DNA of 64,000 bases, from NCBI GenBank assembly GCA_010093485.1, contig MU001505.1, forward strand, positions 585,375 to 649,374. Direction: 5' to 3'. This stretch comes from Karstenula rhodostoma CBS 690.94 (lineage: Eukaryota; Ascomycota; Dothideomycetes; Pleosporales; Didymosphaeriaceae). Numbering within the stretch: the stretch's first letter is position 1; each line of letters opens with the position of its first letter. This document shows positions 11,589 to 23,599 of the stretch, piece after piece. Both the position numbers and the translations under genes were made by a program. Below the pieces are notes generated by a model. The model was not told the DNA's origin, made no database searches, and was given only the letters and a program-made list of their open reading frames with translations.

Positions 11589-13210
11589 CTACGAGCGACC
11601 GTCATAGACCCGATCAGGTACCTGCATTGGCGTCTCCCAGTTACCGTCAGCGCTGCCCGTTGAGCTCGGCGCACCCGTCCTGGTTTGTTGAAGCACGACC
11701 AACCGGACCTCGTCGTCAGATGCGCGCTGGGCTTCTACGGTCATGTCTACAGTCTTGACGATAGACATATCGAACATGCTGAGATGTGTTGCGTTTTTCT
11801 TCCTTCCATTGCGTCCGCATGCGTTGGGCGTGCCAATATCGCCGTACAAGCACGAGTCGCGCTGGGTTGTTCCGAAGAAATGCGGTGCCAGCTGGCTTAC
11901 GAACCGCGGAAACGAAGGCATACAAATGCATATAATACCCACGTTGATCTCCAAGACCGACCATACTCCAGAGAGAACGTTGTTGTACACTGTGCGAGTA
12001 AGCAAAACGCGCATACGCACGAGGAGTTCGATGCCTCACTGGGATTGACCTCAGTTTCATACGTCGCAAGCGCGCCGAGTCGAATACACGAGATGATAAC
12101 AGTGCTTCGAGTATTGTCAGCCTGTGGCTACCTGAGTGACCTGCACCGACTTACACTGCACCGACACTGAAAATAGCGACCAGAAATATCTTCCTCCTGC
12201 GGCTGAGCTTCAGTTTCAGCAGTTCCGGTATAGGTATCAGAACGACCAATATGTCAAGCGCGATGTTGCAGCCGGCCGCCACGTAATAGAAGGCTTTCTG
12301 GTTGATGCAGTATGAAGGGGTGCTTTCCTTGGTCCAGGATGTCCAAATAGCCGATATCGGCTTACAGGCAAAGACCATGGTGATCGTGAAGACCACAATG
12401 TAGACGATGGTGGCCCAAATCAGTGCGTGTATCGCCCTTTGGACTCGTTTTCCCGGGAATATGCGCAGAAAGAAGAGCAGGAAGCAAAGCTTAGTCAAGC
12501 CAGATGCCGGAAAGTAGGATATTTGACTGGCATAGACGAGCTTCTCTAGCGTTAGCGATATGCCCAACGAGGGCCATTCCCCCATCAGCAACATACCTTC
12601 AATGTCAAAAAGATGTCCTCTACCGGAGACGCCCACGTATCCTTGCCAAAGCCGTGAACTGATGTCACACAACAAACCACCGTTACGGGAACTGAAGCAG
12701 CATACGCGGCAAGACAGGCGACATCATCCCAGCCGAAGTTGGCTTGTCTGGCTGCAACAGACATACGTATACAAACGGCGATAAGTGCAGTAACGCCAAT
12801 CACGATGGAAATCGTGAGCAAGACCTTCGATCGATCGCGTATTGGAGCGTTACACTGTATGTTCTGCAATTTGGTGGCGACTACACCCGGGTCAGGTGTC
12901 TCAACGTGTCGTGGGACCAAAACCTACGTAAGCTTTCTTTGACTGTACAAGTGTTTTTGACACATTCATAAATAGCGGCGTTGATCTTCTCGCTAGAGCA
13001 GATGCATGTCGTCTCGCCCACTGAGCAGTCATTCTGGTTCGCAAGTGCTGTTTGCACGCATGTTGACTGTCACAATGTAAGTCCCATATCGTTTCTAGGC
13101 GACGTATGCGTACTCACTGCGCATTGTGGCAGTCCAGTCTCCGCAATCGCCGTAAATGCTACGCAGCTCCACAGAAACAGCCCAATCCCCAAGACCCTGC
13201 CGTACCGCAT
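11589..13210 (-). CDS. CFEM-domain seven-transmembrane receptor (PTH11-like)
   Basis: Six exons, complement(join(11589..11989, 12040..12104, 12155..12543, 12597..12880, 12928..13066, 13118..13210)), 456 residues. Exon 1 encodes a signal peptide ending near AIAETGLPQCA. Exon 2 gives the cysteine-rich CFEM module (STCVQTAL, DCSVGETTCICSS, CVKNTC). Exons 3-6 encode the rhodopsin-like membrane domain: FGWDDVACLAAYAASVP, LRIFPGKRVQ, a helix ending IPIPELLKLKLS, VTVIISCIRLGAL and VWSVLEINVGIICICMP. These blocks are characteristic of PTH11-class receptors at the plasma membrane, used to sense surfaces or hosts in some fungi. All five introns are 47-53 nt, most with CTGAC/CTAAC branch points, and every junction restores frame. 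The C-terminal tail is cytoplasmic. Ligand is unknown. It lies directly beside the CCGGTATG array. Confidence 0.88.
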
Positions 13211-14790
13211 ACCGGAAAGACGTATGCGCAGATAAGGTAGTGGAAGAGGAGCTTCCGTGGTATCGGATATTGTTGTAGATGCCTGTATGGATGGCTTGCG
13301 ACGTTCCACGAGGTATCTAAAAGAGGGTGCTACGCCTCACAAGCAAGCTCTCGATCGAATATACCCGCACCGTTACGAACCAAACGTCGGAGCATGCCCC
13401 GACAATTCCTCGGAGCATGATATCATTGGTCACGCCTACGGGCTCCGGATTCAACTGCATGACAAGAGAATTGGGTAACCACCACGAACAAATGCAGTTC
13501 TTGTGCCTGCATGAGACCCTGGACCCTTTGCGGCTCATCGATCTTGTTCCGTTGCTGAAAGAGCACCAGGCTCGTCCAACGCCGGAAAGTACCCTGGGGT
13601 TTCGACACGGGGCGATATGTTGTACGCCGGTTCCAACCCGATCGAGCGCGAGGTCAACTTCATAGACCCCTACGTTTGTACGATTGGTTAGATCATGCCA
13701 GTACAGAAAGAAGCCGAAGCCACACTTGTATGCTCAGCCGTGTTATCGCGAGTTTTAGAATAACTTGATTGGGCACAGGTACCACGCATCGCCGTAGCAA
13801 TATCGCCGAGACGTAGTAGGTCGATGAGAGCTCATTTCACCATAAAAAGAAGTGCAGCTCCTCTCATTCCCAGCCCGCATACTGAGGGTGCACACCACTG
13901 CTCTTCACCTCCAAGTCAATGGAGATGAGGAACCACAATCTGGATACATATGGCCTAGGGGAGTAAGAGACGCCAAGTGAGATGGTTCGCGGATGTATTG
14001 CTTACTTTGGATGTGTTAGTTTTATTGATGGCATGCAATTTCTGACACGAGGCTAAGCATGCGAGGTCAGAAATTCTACCACCTTGCGGACAACCAGTCT
14101 GCTTCCCTAGTCCGGTCTAGTATTCCTTTATTTTTCGCACCCCCATATATCTCGTTGTACTTGCTCTGTTCGGATGCCGTCGTGCCATTCTTCTATGTTA
14201 TCGTTCGAGGGCTCGCTTTGATCACATTCCCCAATGCGCCGCGGAAAAACAAAAGCCTGGCAGTGATCCCGTTCAACTGCATTCACTACTATGATGATAA
14301 TACCATAAGGTAGAAAAGGATGCATGCGCCACTTACGACGGATCAACCCGATTACCGGTGACCACCAAACCCGAGCCTTGTCGAGCTTCAGCCAATACGA
14401 AACGGTCACCGATACCCTACACCTTCGAGTCAGGTTTCTGACATACGATCGAAAAGTGATGTACTGCACCCAATCTTGTTGATGTATGTGGAGAAAACCC
14501 ACGTGGATAACGGCCCCTGCGTTCAATGTAGTTCGTACACCTCGTTTACTTCAAGGGCTTCAGTTCTCGAGACCAATGACACACCTCAATTTGGCGAATT
14601 GACGAGTAGAACAACGCCGTGGCTTCCACCAAACATCACACCATCACGCATGACAAAGCTCACAGTCCGTAGTCCGAGTACATCTTGCATTCGGGGTGTC
14701 GCGCGTAAGGTATATCCTGCGCTTGGTAACCGCTTCTTCGGGCCACCGACCTTTGCCTTCTTTTCGACTTTGCTCTGAACAGAGTGAGCA
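13211..14790. other. Intergenic, 1.6 kb between divergent receptor and P450 genes
   Basis: No gene that I can support on either strand; ORFs are under 135 codons and have no recognisable motif. The region separates two divergently transcribed genes, so both promoters should lie here. Confidence 0.4.
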
Positions 14791-16666
14791 ATGGCGTTCC
14801 TACAGGACCTTCTTCTGGGCGCTGGCGTGAAGACATGGATAACGACATACCTTCCTGCGGCGTTCGTGGTTTACTGGGCAGTCTGGATTGTCTATGCGCG
14901 AACACTTCACCCTCTGGCTAAGATCCCCGGTCCTTTCTGGCCCTCCGTCTCCCGAACATGGATCATGTATCGCATGTACACGGGGAATATTCAGAAATAC
15001 CAGCGTCACTACCACGAGAAGTACGGCCCGATTGTCCGCATTGCGCCGAACGAAGTCGCCGTAGCCGACCCTGCAGCTATATCCAAGATCTACCCGCTTC
15101 AGAAGCCAAACCAGAAGACTGATTGGTAAGGACTATCACGATGGTGTATCTGCTGTTGCCGTTGTTCGAATTCACTAGACTCTCTTCCCAGGTCTAGGAT
15201 CTCGAAACATGAACAGCCAGCTGAGTCGCCTACAAATACCCAGTTATTCCATTTGTGAGAAACACTGACCGGTTCTCTCCGCACTGTAGGTATACTGCGT
15301 GGCGCCCTTCCACTTTGGACTCGCGAACCGATCTGTTTACGGAGCTCGATGAGAAAACACATACACAGTACCGGCGCATCGTGGGCAGTGCCTATGGTTT
15401 GACTAGCGTGTTGAAGAACGAGCAGTCTATCGACGATGTGTTGAATCTCTTTTTGCAAAGAGTTGGTGAGTTTGCGGACCGCAAAGAGGCTTTCGATTTC
15501 GGCAAGTGGCTAGAGATGTTCGGTAAGCCAACCCATATGCTTGACGAACAGCGTGCTTGTTGCTCATCACGTATCTTTAGCATTCGAGAACGTCGGTACG
15601 TGCATTTTCGGCAAGCAGTTCGGTTTCTTGGAACACAGGCACGATCATGGCGGCTACATCAATGCTGTGCACACCGCAACGCCATTTCTGGGTATCATCA
15701 CAGTCACACCTACATATATGCGGCCGCTCGTTGGCCTGGCGGCACCTCTCATACCGAAGCTGTTGAAGGCCATCATGGCTTTCGATGGTATCCGTGTGAC
15801 AGCGCTCAAGGAGTTGGATGATGCAGTTAAGAGGACCGAGGAGGATACATCCAAACGAAACGACTTCATGTCCCAGTTCCTCTCCATCGTCCACGACCGC
15901 GGCGAAAAGGTGAACTTCACCATCAAGGAGGTTAGCTCGGAGGCGTGGGTCGCAGTGTAAGCTCCAGACTTCCCCCATCGTTACCATACCATCCCCATCT
16001 AACCCACCCCCAGCACCGCCGGCGCCGACTCCACCTCCATCCTCCTCCGCACAGTCTTCTACAAACTCATGCAGAACCCCGCCGTCCTAGCCAAACTCCG
16101 CGCCGAAATCGACGCCGCCTTCGAAACCGGCGCCCTCTCCCACCCCGTCCAGTACGCCGCCCTAGACAAGCTCGAATACATGTCCGCCGTCATCAAAGAA
16201 TGCACCCGCATCTTCCCCAGCTTCCAAGTCACCATGCCCCGCCACGCCCCCGCCGAAGGCCTCGACCTCTGCGGCTACCACATCCCCGCGGGCTACCGCG
16301 CGGGCATGAATCCCGCCGTCGTGCTCTTCAACACCGGCATCTTCGGCGAGGACGCGCGGGCGTTTCGCCCTGAGCGGTGGATGGAGAGCGAGGCGCGGAA
16401 CCACGCTATGGACAAGGCGATGATCAACTTCGGCGCGGGGACTAGGACGTGTATAGGGAGGAATGTAAGTTGTAATTGGCGGCGTGATTGGATACATTGC
16501 TGATCAGACGCAGCTGGCGCTCGCACAGGCTTATAAAGTCTCTGCTACGGTTATTCGAGAGTTTACGTTTGAGATGGCTCACGAGCGGCCGTGGCAGACG
16601 TATAATGCGGGGTTTAGGGGCCAGTACGATGTCATCTGTAACCTGAGGCGGAGACAGTTGGGATAA
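14791..16666 (+). CDS. Cytochrome P450 monooxygenase
   Basis: Five exons, join(14791..15125, 15290..15522, 15581..15956, 16014..16464, 16508..16666), 517 residues, normal for a fungal microsomal P450. A membrane anchor lies at about residues 15-36, followed by a proline hinge (KIPGPFWP). The I-helix oxygen-binding motif AGADS is at about 317-321, the K-helix ExxR is ECTR at 377-380, and the heme loop FGAGTRTCIGRN has its cysteine at 461. Introns are 164, 58, 57 and 43 nt and all restore frame. It oxidises a small substrate with electrons from the P450 reductase; the substrate cannot be predicted. A Zn2Cys6 regulator follows 1.3 kb downstream on the same strand, so local co-regulation is possible, but no other biosynthetic genes are adjacent. 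Confidence 0.92.
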
Positions 16667-17955
16667 AGCATGGGGATCTGTTGTCGTGGATCTGCGATCA
16701 TTATGGAGACTGTACCTGCTGGTGGACGCTGTATTACTACCCATTGGATTCGCTCGTGCAATGCAATGTGGAAGGTTTTCTATGTTTGAATCTAGGTCAT
16801 GCATCATCGTGATCTATTCTATGTACAAAATAAACCCATCTACCCCCATCATCTCGCTCCCCATCTCAAAAACTCCCTCCCAGACTCGCTCCTCCGTCCC
16901 CTCCTCAACCCACCACACATAAACACGATGCACACCCTCCCCCCCATTCACGTCATGCACCGCCTTCGTAGACTCATCTAGCCGGATGTGTTCTGGAGAA
17001 ATAAAGTACGAATACTTACGTGGGGGTGGATTCTTGATGCCGTTGGCGATTCTAGATGTGGGATTGTCAAGGGTATGGGTTACTTGATGTTGCGAAGTGA
17101 ATGTGGAGAATCACTTGATGGGGTGAGCTAGCAGGTTTGTGGGTACGACGTTGATGGGGTAGGTGGTGTACATGATGGTGTAGATGGGTTCTTTTGTTGG
17201 AGGGGTGGTGTTGGATGATGGGGTGGCTGGATGGCGCGACACGTTGTTGGACTGTTGTAGATCGGTTACGGGTCGGGTAATGTGTTGGCTGAGGATTCGG
17301 GGGTGGGGTGGGTTGTCTGGGGGTAATAAGGTGGGTTTGGCTTCAGTGGGGATTTGTGTCAAGGATTTATATTGGGTCTTTTGATATGTTGGTTATGGAT
17401 GTATACACGAAGCTAGAAATAGAGGAAAGTAAGTTTGTTGGGTTGAGATGGTTGGAAGCAATGGCTGAATCAGAAGACATAGGTAGCCCATAGAAGGAAT
17501 GGTACCGAAGCTGGCCAGTTCGAATATTGACATGCGTGGAGGCTTGGACTTCTAGCCACGGCGAGCTGTACTCTGATGGGGAGAGGCGTTCGGTGATATG
17601 CAATGGATCCTTCACCCGAATCATGATCACTGCGACGTCATCTTCGGAGATGATTGTCTTCTCTAGCAACTCCCTATTGTGTCACACCGTTTGGACTGCC
17701 AGAAATCGCCCTATGTCGTGTACCAGTGCGTTGCCTACAAAACCTACAGCGTTATTCCGTCGCGTTGAAGCTCCTCGCCTGCATTCGACCCTGCGTTGCA
17801 TCCGTGGCTTGCAGCCGGAACCCCGCATTAGAGTGATCTCCACCTTTCCGTGCATCCCCAGATTCCCCACAACGAAACCCTCAGATCTCCCCAGAATGAG
17901 TCCATACTCATGAGCCGCAATGGCCTGAGGGTAGGACCCGCCTCCTTCCGCCGGT
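16667..17955. other. Intergenic, GT-rich low-complexity stretch
   Basis: About 1.3 kb between the P450 and the Zn2Cys6 gene. 16820-16930 is C-rich on the plus strand, and 17130-17350 is very G/T-rich with many GGGTGG-type words. No credible gene seen. It should carry the promoter of the downstream regulator. Confidence 0.4.
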
Positions 17956-20054
17956 ATGTCGGTCACTAAAGACGGGCGCGCTCGCCGGACACTGAAAGCT
18001 TGCGTCATCTGCCACAAGAAAAAGGTGCGCTGTGATATCGACGACATTCCTGGCGAAGTTTGCACACCATGCGCAAGAGATGGATACGAGTGTGTTCCTA
18101 GAGAGAGGAAGCGGAAGCGCTTCACCTTTTCGCCATCGCCGCCTGCCCAGCGTCGCCCCAAGTCGAAAAGTCTGAACGCTGCGGAATCCGGTGACCTGAA
18201 CGGTGCAGCTAGCTTGACTATGTCCAACAGAGACTCGTTTTCTAGTATGAACGTGGGCTTCATAGGGACTGCGAAATCCGAAGATGGTGTCGAATGTTCT
18301 GGTAGCACTAGCTATACAGGTGGTTCTCCTCTGGTCGCACAGCAGACAGAACCCAGCTATCCAAGCCCTATTCACAACGGCAACAGAGATGTGCCAGAGT
18401 CGACACACGGAGTCTCTTCCTATAATGTCAGTTACCTTGGCCGTCTGGAGTATCTACGCAACGATGTGCCTGTGAACGACGATGCAGGATTACCCAACGA
18501 AATGCCTCGCAAGCTCTCTGATACCGACCTTGCCATCCTGAAGCTCCAACGTGTCGAGGAGCTACCACCCAAGCCGATACGCGACTCATTAATGGAGGCG
18601 TTTTGGGCTCGTTGTTATCCTTGGACACCGGTAGTGGAACGCGATTGGGTCAGCGACAGGCGCAGCTCACTACTGCTGCAACATGCCATGTTACTCGCAG
18701 GGAGCCGAGTCAGCCCACCACACAAGCGCTATCCGCCTAACGAGTTCTATACGAAAGCAAAGGTGTTGTTCTGGATGGGAGCAGAGCGGGATCCTATCAT
18801 CACCATCGCAGCTACCCTACTCCTCCACTGGTGGAATCCTGAAGGCCCAGAAAGCGTCTCCATCGATACCAGCTCTTTCTGGTTGCGCATCTGTACCGGC
18901 CTAGCTTATCAGGTCGGGCTGCATCGAGAACCTACAGGCAAGCCGAATGCAGGTCTCCGGAAAAGGATCTGGTGGTCGCTCGTTGTTCGAGACTGCTTGA
19001 TTAACGCAGGACATGGCAGGCCAAGGGCGATCGACTTGAAGCTCGCGGGCGTGTCGCCCATCTCGACCTTGGATTTTGATGGTGCACTGACCCAGGCCAG
19101 CCTTTTCTCGTCATATGTCGGCATATCATGCATACTGGGTAAGCTCTCACAACCGTCCAGCTGGCGGTTTGGGTTCATCTTTGGCTAACAAAAGCAGGCG
19201 ACTTGACGCAAAGTTATCTCCGCAAGCACGGCCTGCAAGAACACAAGAAATCACTCGAAGATCGTCTTTTCAGATGGCTGAAGACACTGCCGGACCATCT
19301 GCAGCTTTGCCACTCCACCGAAGGCCGCCCACCCAAAGACTACAACATCGAAACGTGGCAGCTACACATACAGTATTTCACCGTGGTGGTGATCCTCAAC
19401 CGTTCGCCTGATGGAAACCCCTCAACAGCGTCTCTGCTAGCATCGTCGTTTATCGCTAGCATCTTCGCAGATCTAATGGCCAGAGACCAGCTGCAGTACC
19501 TCGGCCCTATATTCACCTTCTACTGCCTCACAGCAGGCATGGCCCAGCTATCATGCTACCGCTACGGCAGCATCGTCCAAATCGCAAAAGACAACCTCTC
19601 GGTCCTGACGCGCGCCCTCGAAGAGCTAGGCACGCGATGGCCCACCGCCGTCGGCAGCCTAAAACACCTCATGGACGTGCGCGAGAAAGTGATGCAGCGC
19701 CCCTCGCTGGGACACTCCCCCGACGTGAACCTCCCTGCCACCGCCGCGCAGTTCTTCTCCGACTTCGGGCCTGAGCTGTGCTCGATGTGGGTGCCTGTGC
19801 ATCAGCGGCTGCCCCAGAACACGAGTATCGCGCCGAGGGAGCTCGAGACGGCGGGGACCCTGCAGAGACTGCGCAGGCCCACTGCGCAGAGCATCGACTT
19901 GGATGTTGCGGTGCAGCAGCGGATGCTGAATAGTCAGGCCGTGGCAGGTGCGACGTTGGAGCCAACTATGCTGCAGCCGCAGGAGTGGTTCGGGCCGTAT
20001 GGGGGGATGGCGAATTGGTTGATGGTTAATTGGGATCAGGGACTGGGGTGGTGA
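17956..20054 (+). CDS. Zn2Cys6 transcription factor with fungal-specific middle domain
   Basis: Two exons, join(17956..19138, 19198..20054), 679 residues. The binuclear zinc cluster is complete: Cys16, Cys19, Cys26, Cys36, Cys39 and Cys46, with spacing CX2CX6CX9CX2CX6C, followed by a basic patch RERKRKR. The fungal_trans middle domain is visible at about residues 220-400 (FWLRICTGLAYQVGLHREP, then RIWWSLVVRDCLINAGHGRPRAI). The 59-nt intron splits a glycine codon and restores frame. Expected role: sequence-specific nuclear activator or repressor, probably binding CGG half-sites as the family does. The layout resembles regulators such as the cutinase factors, but this is not enough to assign a target. 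The nearest candidate target is the upstream P450. Confidence 0.9.
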
Positions 20055-20551
20055 GAGACTGCTACTAAAACCTCGAATGACACAGTTAGAGCAGAGGCTC
20101 GCAAAGGAACGCAGCGACATGGACTCTAGGCGAGGGATATGAGCTAGTAGAAGTGTCAGGCAGATGATAGACACGAGTTTGAACAACAGTGTAGAACTCA
20201 TTTCAACTAAAAGGAGTCGTAGCCCTCCAGCGAGAGAGAATACACCAGTATCAGCCATCCTGAGGTGAAGCTTGGGTGTGCACGCTATAATCGAGAAGCT
20301 CAAGAGACAATCGATGGAGCAGAGGCGGTGTGTGTCCGGTACTATGGTGATCAAATGGCAGAATGGCAAGCAACCTTCATCGAGGGGTATCGCCAGCTGA
20401 GCAGGCACACCTGGTTGGGAAGCCGTCGCTGCTTGAGACAGCTGAGCGTTTCTTTCTTCTTTCCTGCTCGCGTGTAGTAGTTAGTGTTGTAGTAAACGTG
20501 CTCAACTAGCCGTCGTCCTCATTCAACGTATGATTTGATGGAGTAGGATAA
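20055..20551. other. Convergent intergenic region
   Basis: 497 bp between the stop of the Zn2Cys6 gene and the stop of ALG11 on the opposite strand. It holds only 3' flanks; no gene seen. Confidence 0.4.
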
Positions 20552-22312
20552 CTACTTATCCTTCCTAGCAACCTGCAGTCTCACCAACCGATCCATATTC
20601 GCCAGCCACTTCTCCGCAAACCCACGATCCGTAAATCTCTCAGCGGACTTCCTCGCCCTCTTCCGCATCGCCAACGTCTCCTCTCGGCTCAATGATAGCG
20701 CCTTGCGGAAACCCTCGGCGTATTCATCTGTCGTAGAAGCGTGAAAGCCTGTTTTGATGTTAGAAAAGATATCTTCAATGGCTAGGAGATACTTTTAGCA
20801 GCTTACCGGTAGGTTGCCCATCGATCGGAACGACGATATCCAGCTTTGGGCCTCCTGAGTTATTCACGACCGATACAAGACCCGCAGCCTGGTACTCGAC
20901 GACGCCGATGCCAAAGTGCTCGTTCCACATGCAGTTGACGCCGACGCTGGCCTTGCGCATCCACTCCAACATCTGCGGCCAGGGCGCATCGCAGACGAAC
21001 TCGACATCGTCCTTTACACCCAGCTCGTGCGCTAGTAACCTCAACTTGTACACGCGGGTCGCGTCGTCCGAGTCGCGCACTGAGCCTATCAGCACCAGCT
21101 TCGGACGCTGTCCGGGATAGGATGGCAGTTTGGGGTTTGAGCTGGCGAACTTCGCAAAAGCTTGTAGGATGAGCGTGTGGTTCTTCTCCGGGCGGAACTG
21201 CGCGATGTAGAGCAGGTATGGCCCGCGCTGGTTTTCGCTTTCTTCCGAGACGGTCACCTCGGTCTCGAGTTCTTCGACCGCGACGGGCGGGAATACGACA
21301 TCGATGTCATGGTCGGTTGTCTTGTTTCTTCGATTGCGGTACGGACCCCAGAGGGATTTGATGTGGGTTTGGGTCCATGTCGAGTTTGTCATGACCACGT
21401 CAATGAGACTGCCTACTTTGCTGTACAGCGCGGCGAAGAGGGTCCAGTATTGGCGCTTTGCCAGACCGCGATAGCCCTGTCCTGCTCCTGCATTTACGCC
21501 CTGGCCTCCTTCGTTGAGCGAGTCGAGCATGTCGGTAGATATGGTGGGGTAGTGAACGTATGCGCCGGTGGGCACGGATGGGAAGAGGAAGCTCGAGAAG
21601 GCGAGCGAGAAGGCGTAGCCCATGGTGTCGATGAAGATGTCGGGGACGAGCAGCGAGAAGGCATCGTAGGCGAGTATGATGGAGCCTATTGACTGGCCCA
21701 GCAGCGTAAAGCGCGGCCAGGTGCTGGCGAGGACATAGTGGCGCGTGGTAAGGTAAAGGAAGTGTACGGTCGGCGGGTGGAGGTGGATGTTGAAGCGGTC
21801 TTTGACACGCTTGAGGATGGCCGGCTTGTCGACGTCGTGGTCGCCCGTGTAGACTATGCAGACAGCTTCCGGCCAGCGCTTCTGAGTTGCGCGGATGGCG
21901 GCCCAGAGGACCCGCTCGCCGCCGCCTCCTGCATTGCTGTGCACCAGTGTGTGAGCTGCCGTGTTCTTCCAATCTCACGCAGCAACGCCTACCAGAACGG
22001 GTGGAAGAAGCCCACAATGCCACTCCAGTCCTTGTCCGCCTTTCCGCCGTTCACCGCACTCCCCACCATGGAAGTCTCCACCTCCTCCCACTCTTCATCT
22101 TCCCTGTTCTTCTCGTTTCTGTGTTTCGCGTCGTACTCCCGCTGTTCTTTTGCTACGCGAGCTAGCAGGAGTTCTCGTCTGGTGAGGGATGAGCGGCGGA
22201 GGGAGCTGCCTAGCACCTGGCCGACGTTGCGCAGGACCAAAGGGAAGAAGTAGACGGCAGCGGCGAGACAAAGCAGAGTGAGAAAGAAAGAGGGTAGGAG
22301 AGCCATTACCAT
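20552..22312 (-). CDS. ALG11: GDP-Man:Man3GlcNAc2-PP-dolichol alpha-1,2-mannosyltransferase
   Basis: Three exons, complement(join(20552..20748, 20807..21936, 21993..22312)), 548 residues, the usual length. Exon 1 encodes an N-terminal ER membrane anchor (MALLPSFFLTLLCLAAAVYFFPLVL) and a charged linker. The junction rebuilds the family signature HPFCNAGGGGERVLW. Further hallmarks are HFLYLTTRHYVLASTWPRFTLLGQS, GAYVHYPTIS, FRPEKNH in the GT4 donor-binding region, and HFGIGVVEYQAAGL. Exon 3 supplies the C-terminal helix. The enzyme adds the fourth and fifth mannoses to the dolichol-linked N-glycan precursor on the cytosolic face of the ER. It is divergent from COX18 with only 213 bp between start codons. 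The start could be M1 or M3; 22312 is used. Confidence 0.95.
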
Positions 22313-22525
22313 TCACGCTGGGGTATCACGGAGTCACGGAGGTAGGAAAAGCAGAGCAAGAAAAAGAGGCATGTGACGCGATTCAAGGGACAGCACAGTC
22401 GGAGCCTGAAGGTGGGATGCCTGCCTGTGGCCTGCGTAGTGCCGACCCGACAGCCTGGATCCGCGCCCAAGCTTCCGCAACGCCCAACGCGAGACGACGT
22501 GAACGATTTACACATCCAAAACACC
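22313..22525. promoter_or_regulatory. Bidirectional promoter between ALG11 and COX18
   Basis: 213 bp separate the two divergent start codons, so both genes must be driven from this segment and the adjacent 5' ends. No TATA box was seen, in keeping with housekeeping promoters. Confidence 0.5.
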
Positions 22526-23599
22526 ATGCTGTCCGCACGACTATTGCGGCCGCCAGGCCGCCAATTGCTCTCCAGAGCCCCGATACTTCCACAAAAACCC
22601 CTCTCCACCCCCCGGATCCGCGCCTTCCACGCCACAGCCCCCCGCAAAGATGGCGCCGTCAACGCCCTCCTCTACCTCCCCCACGAAATGATGTCCCTCC
22701 TGCACAACTACCTCCCCTGGTACGCCACGCTCCCGCTCGCGGCCTTCCTCGTGCGCGGCCTCCTCGTCACCACGGCCGGCTCCTACGCCCGCGCCCTGAC
22801 GGCGCGCTACATCGGCACGCACCCCGTGCGCCAGGCCCTCGCCTACCAGAAGCGCAACGAGCTCATGATGCGCGGCGGCTACACCAACCCCAAGGAGGCC
22901 CGCACCGCCATCGCCAAAGCCGTCAAGGCGGAAACGACCGCCCTGGACAAGCGCTGGAACTGCACCCTCCGTGCCTCGGTGGGCTGGACCCTGGCGCAGA
23001 TCCCCATCTTCTTCACCATGGCCGAGGTCATACGGCAGATGTGCGGGACGAGGGACGGCCTGCTGGGCCTCGTCCTCGGCAGACTCGGGCTGAAGAGCAC
23101 GTCGGAAACAGTCCACGGCGTCGCGTTCGATGGGAATCCGTGGTTCCAGCCGTCGCTCGCAGACGAGGGCATACTGTGGTTTCCGAACCTACTCACCCCG
23201 GACCCGATCCTGCCCTTCGCCGTCTCCGCGCTCATGTTCACAAACGTATACTTCTCTAAAAACGGGGTGAGCGCCAACCCGGACTCGATGCCTACCTTCT
23301 CCAGGGCGGTACGGCTGTCGCTCATGGGCGCGAGTCTGCTGATCGGGCCCTTGTGTCAGGATCTACCTGCTGCGCTGATGCTGTACTGGGCTGGTAGCAC
23401 GTCGAGCGTTATGCTGTGGAACTTCTGGCTCGACCGGAAATACCCCTCGCCTCGGGGCTTCACGGCCTGCAAGCGACCGCTGCAGGTGCTGGCCGCGCCA
23501 AAGCTCAATGCGAAGATGACACCTGGTCTGGGGCTGCCGATGACCAAGGCGAAGACTGTAGTGCCCCAGATGCAAGGAAAGAGGAGGCCGCGCAAGTGA
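22526..23599 (+). CDS. COX18: Mitochondrial inner-membrane insertase COX18 (OXA1/YidC family)
   Basis: Single exon, 357 residues from the ATG at 22526. The first 40 residues are Arg/Ser/Leu-rich without acidic residues, a mitochondrial presequence. The insertase core follows with hydrophobic segments near WYATLPLAAFLVRGLLV, TLAQIPIFFTMAEVIRQM, LPFAVSALMFTNVYF, LSLMGASLLIGPLCQDLPAALMLYW and SVMLWNFWLDR, the arrangement of the Oxa1/Cox18 fold. COX18 helps translocate the C-terminal tail of Cox2 across the inner membrane during cytochrome oxidase assembly. OXA1 itself is usually longer, with a long matrix coiled coil, which is absent here; this favours COX18. The frame is open upstream to 22373, but no earlier ATG gives a better presequence. 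Very high GC at third positions. Confidence 0.88.
   Translation: MLSARLLRPPGRQLLSRAPILPQKPLSTPRIRAFHATAPRKDGAVNALLYLPHEMMSLLHNYLPWYATLPLAAFLVRGLLVTTAGSYARALTARYIGTHPVRQALAYQKRNELMMRGGYTNPKEARTAIAKAVKAETTALDKRWNCTLRASVGWTLAQIPIFFTMAEVIRQMCGTRDGLLGLVLGRLGLKSTSETVHGVAFDGNPWFQPSLADEGILWFPNLLTPDPILPFAVSALMFTNVYFSKNGVSANPDSMPTFSRAVRLSLMGASLLIGPLCQDLPAALMLYWAGSTSSVMLWNFWLDRKYPSPRGFTACKRPLQVLAAPKLNAKMTPGLGLPMTKAKTVVPQMQGKRRPRK

Noticed and set aside
20775..21944. Separate short ALG11 gene starting at 21944
   Set aside because: The conserved HPFCNAGGGGERV signature is rebuilt only when the upstream exon is spliced on, so the gene starts at 22312.
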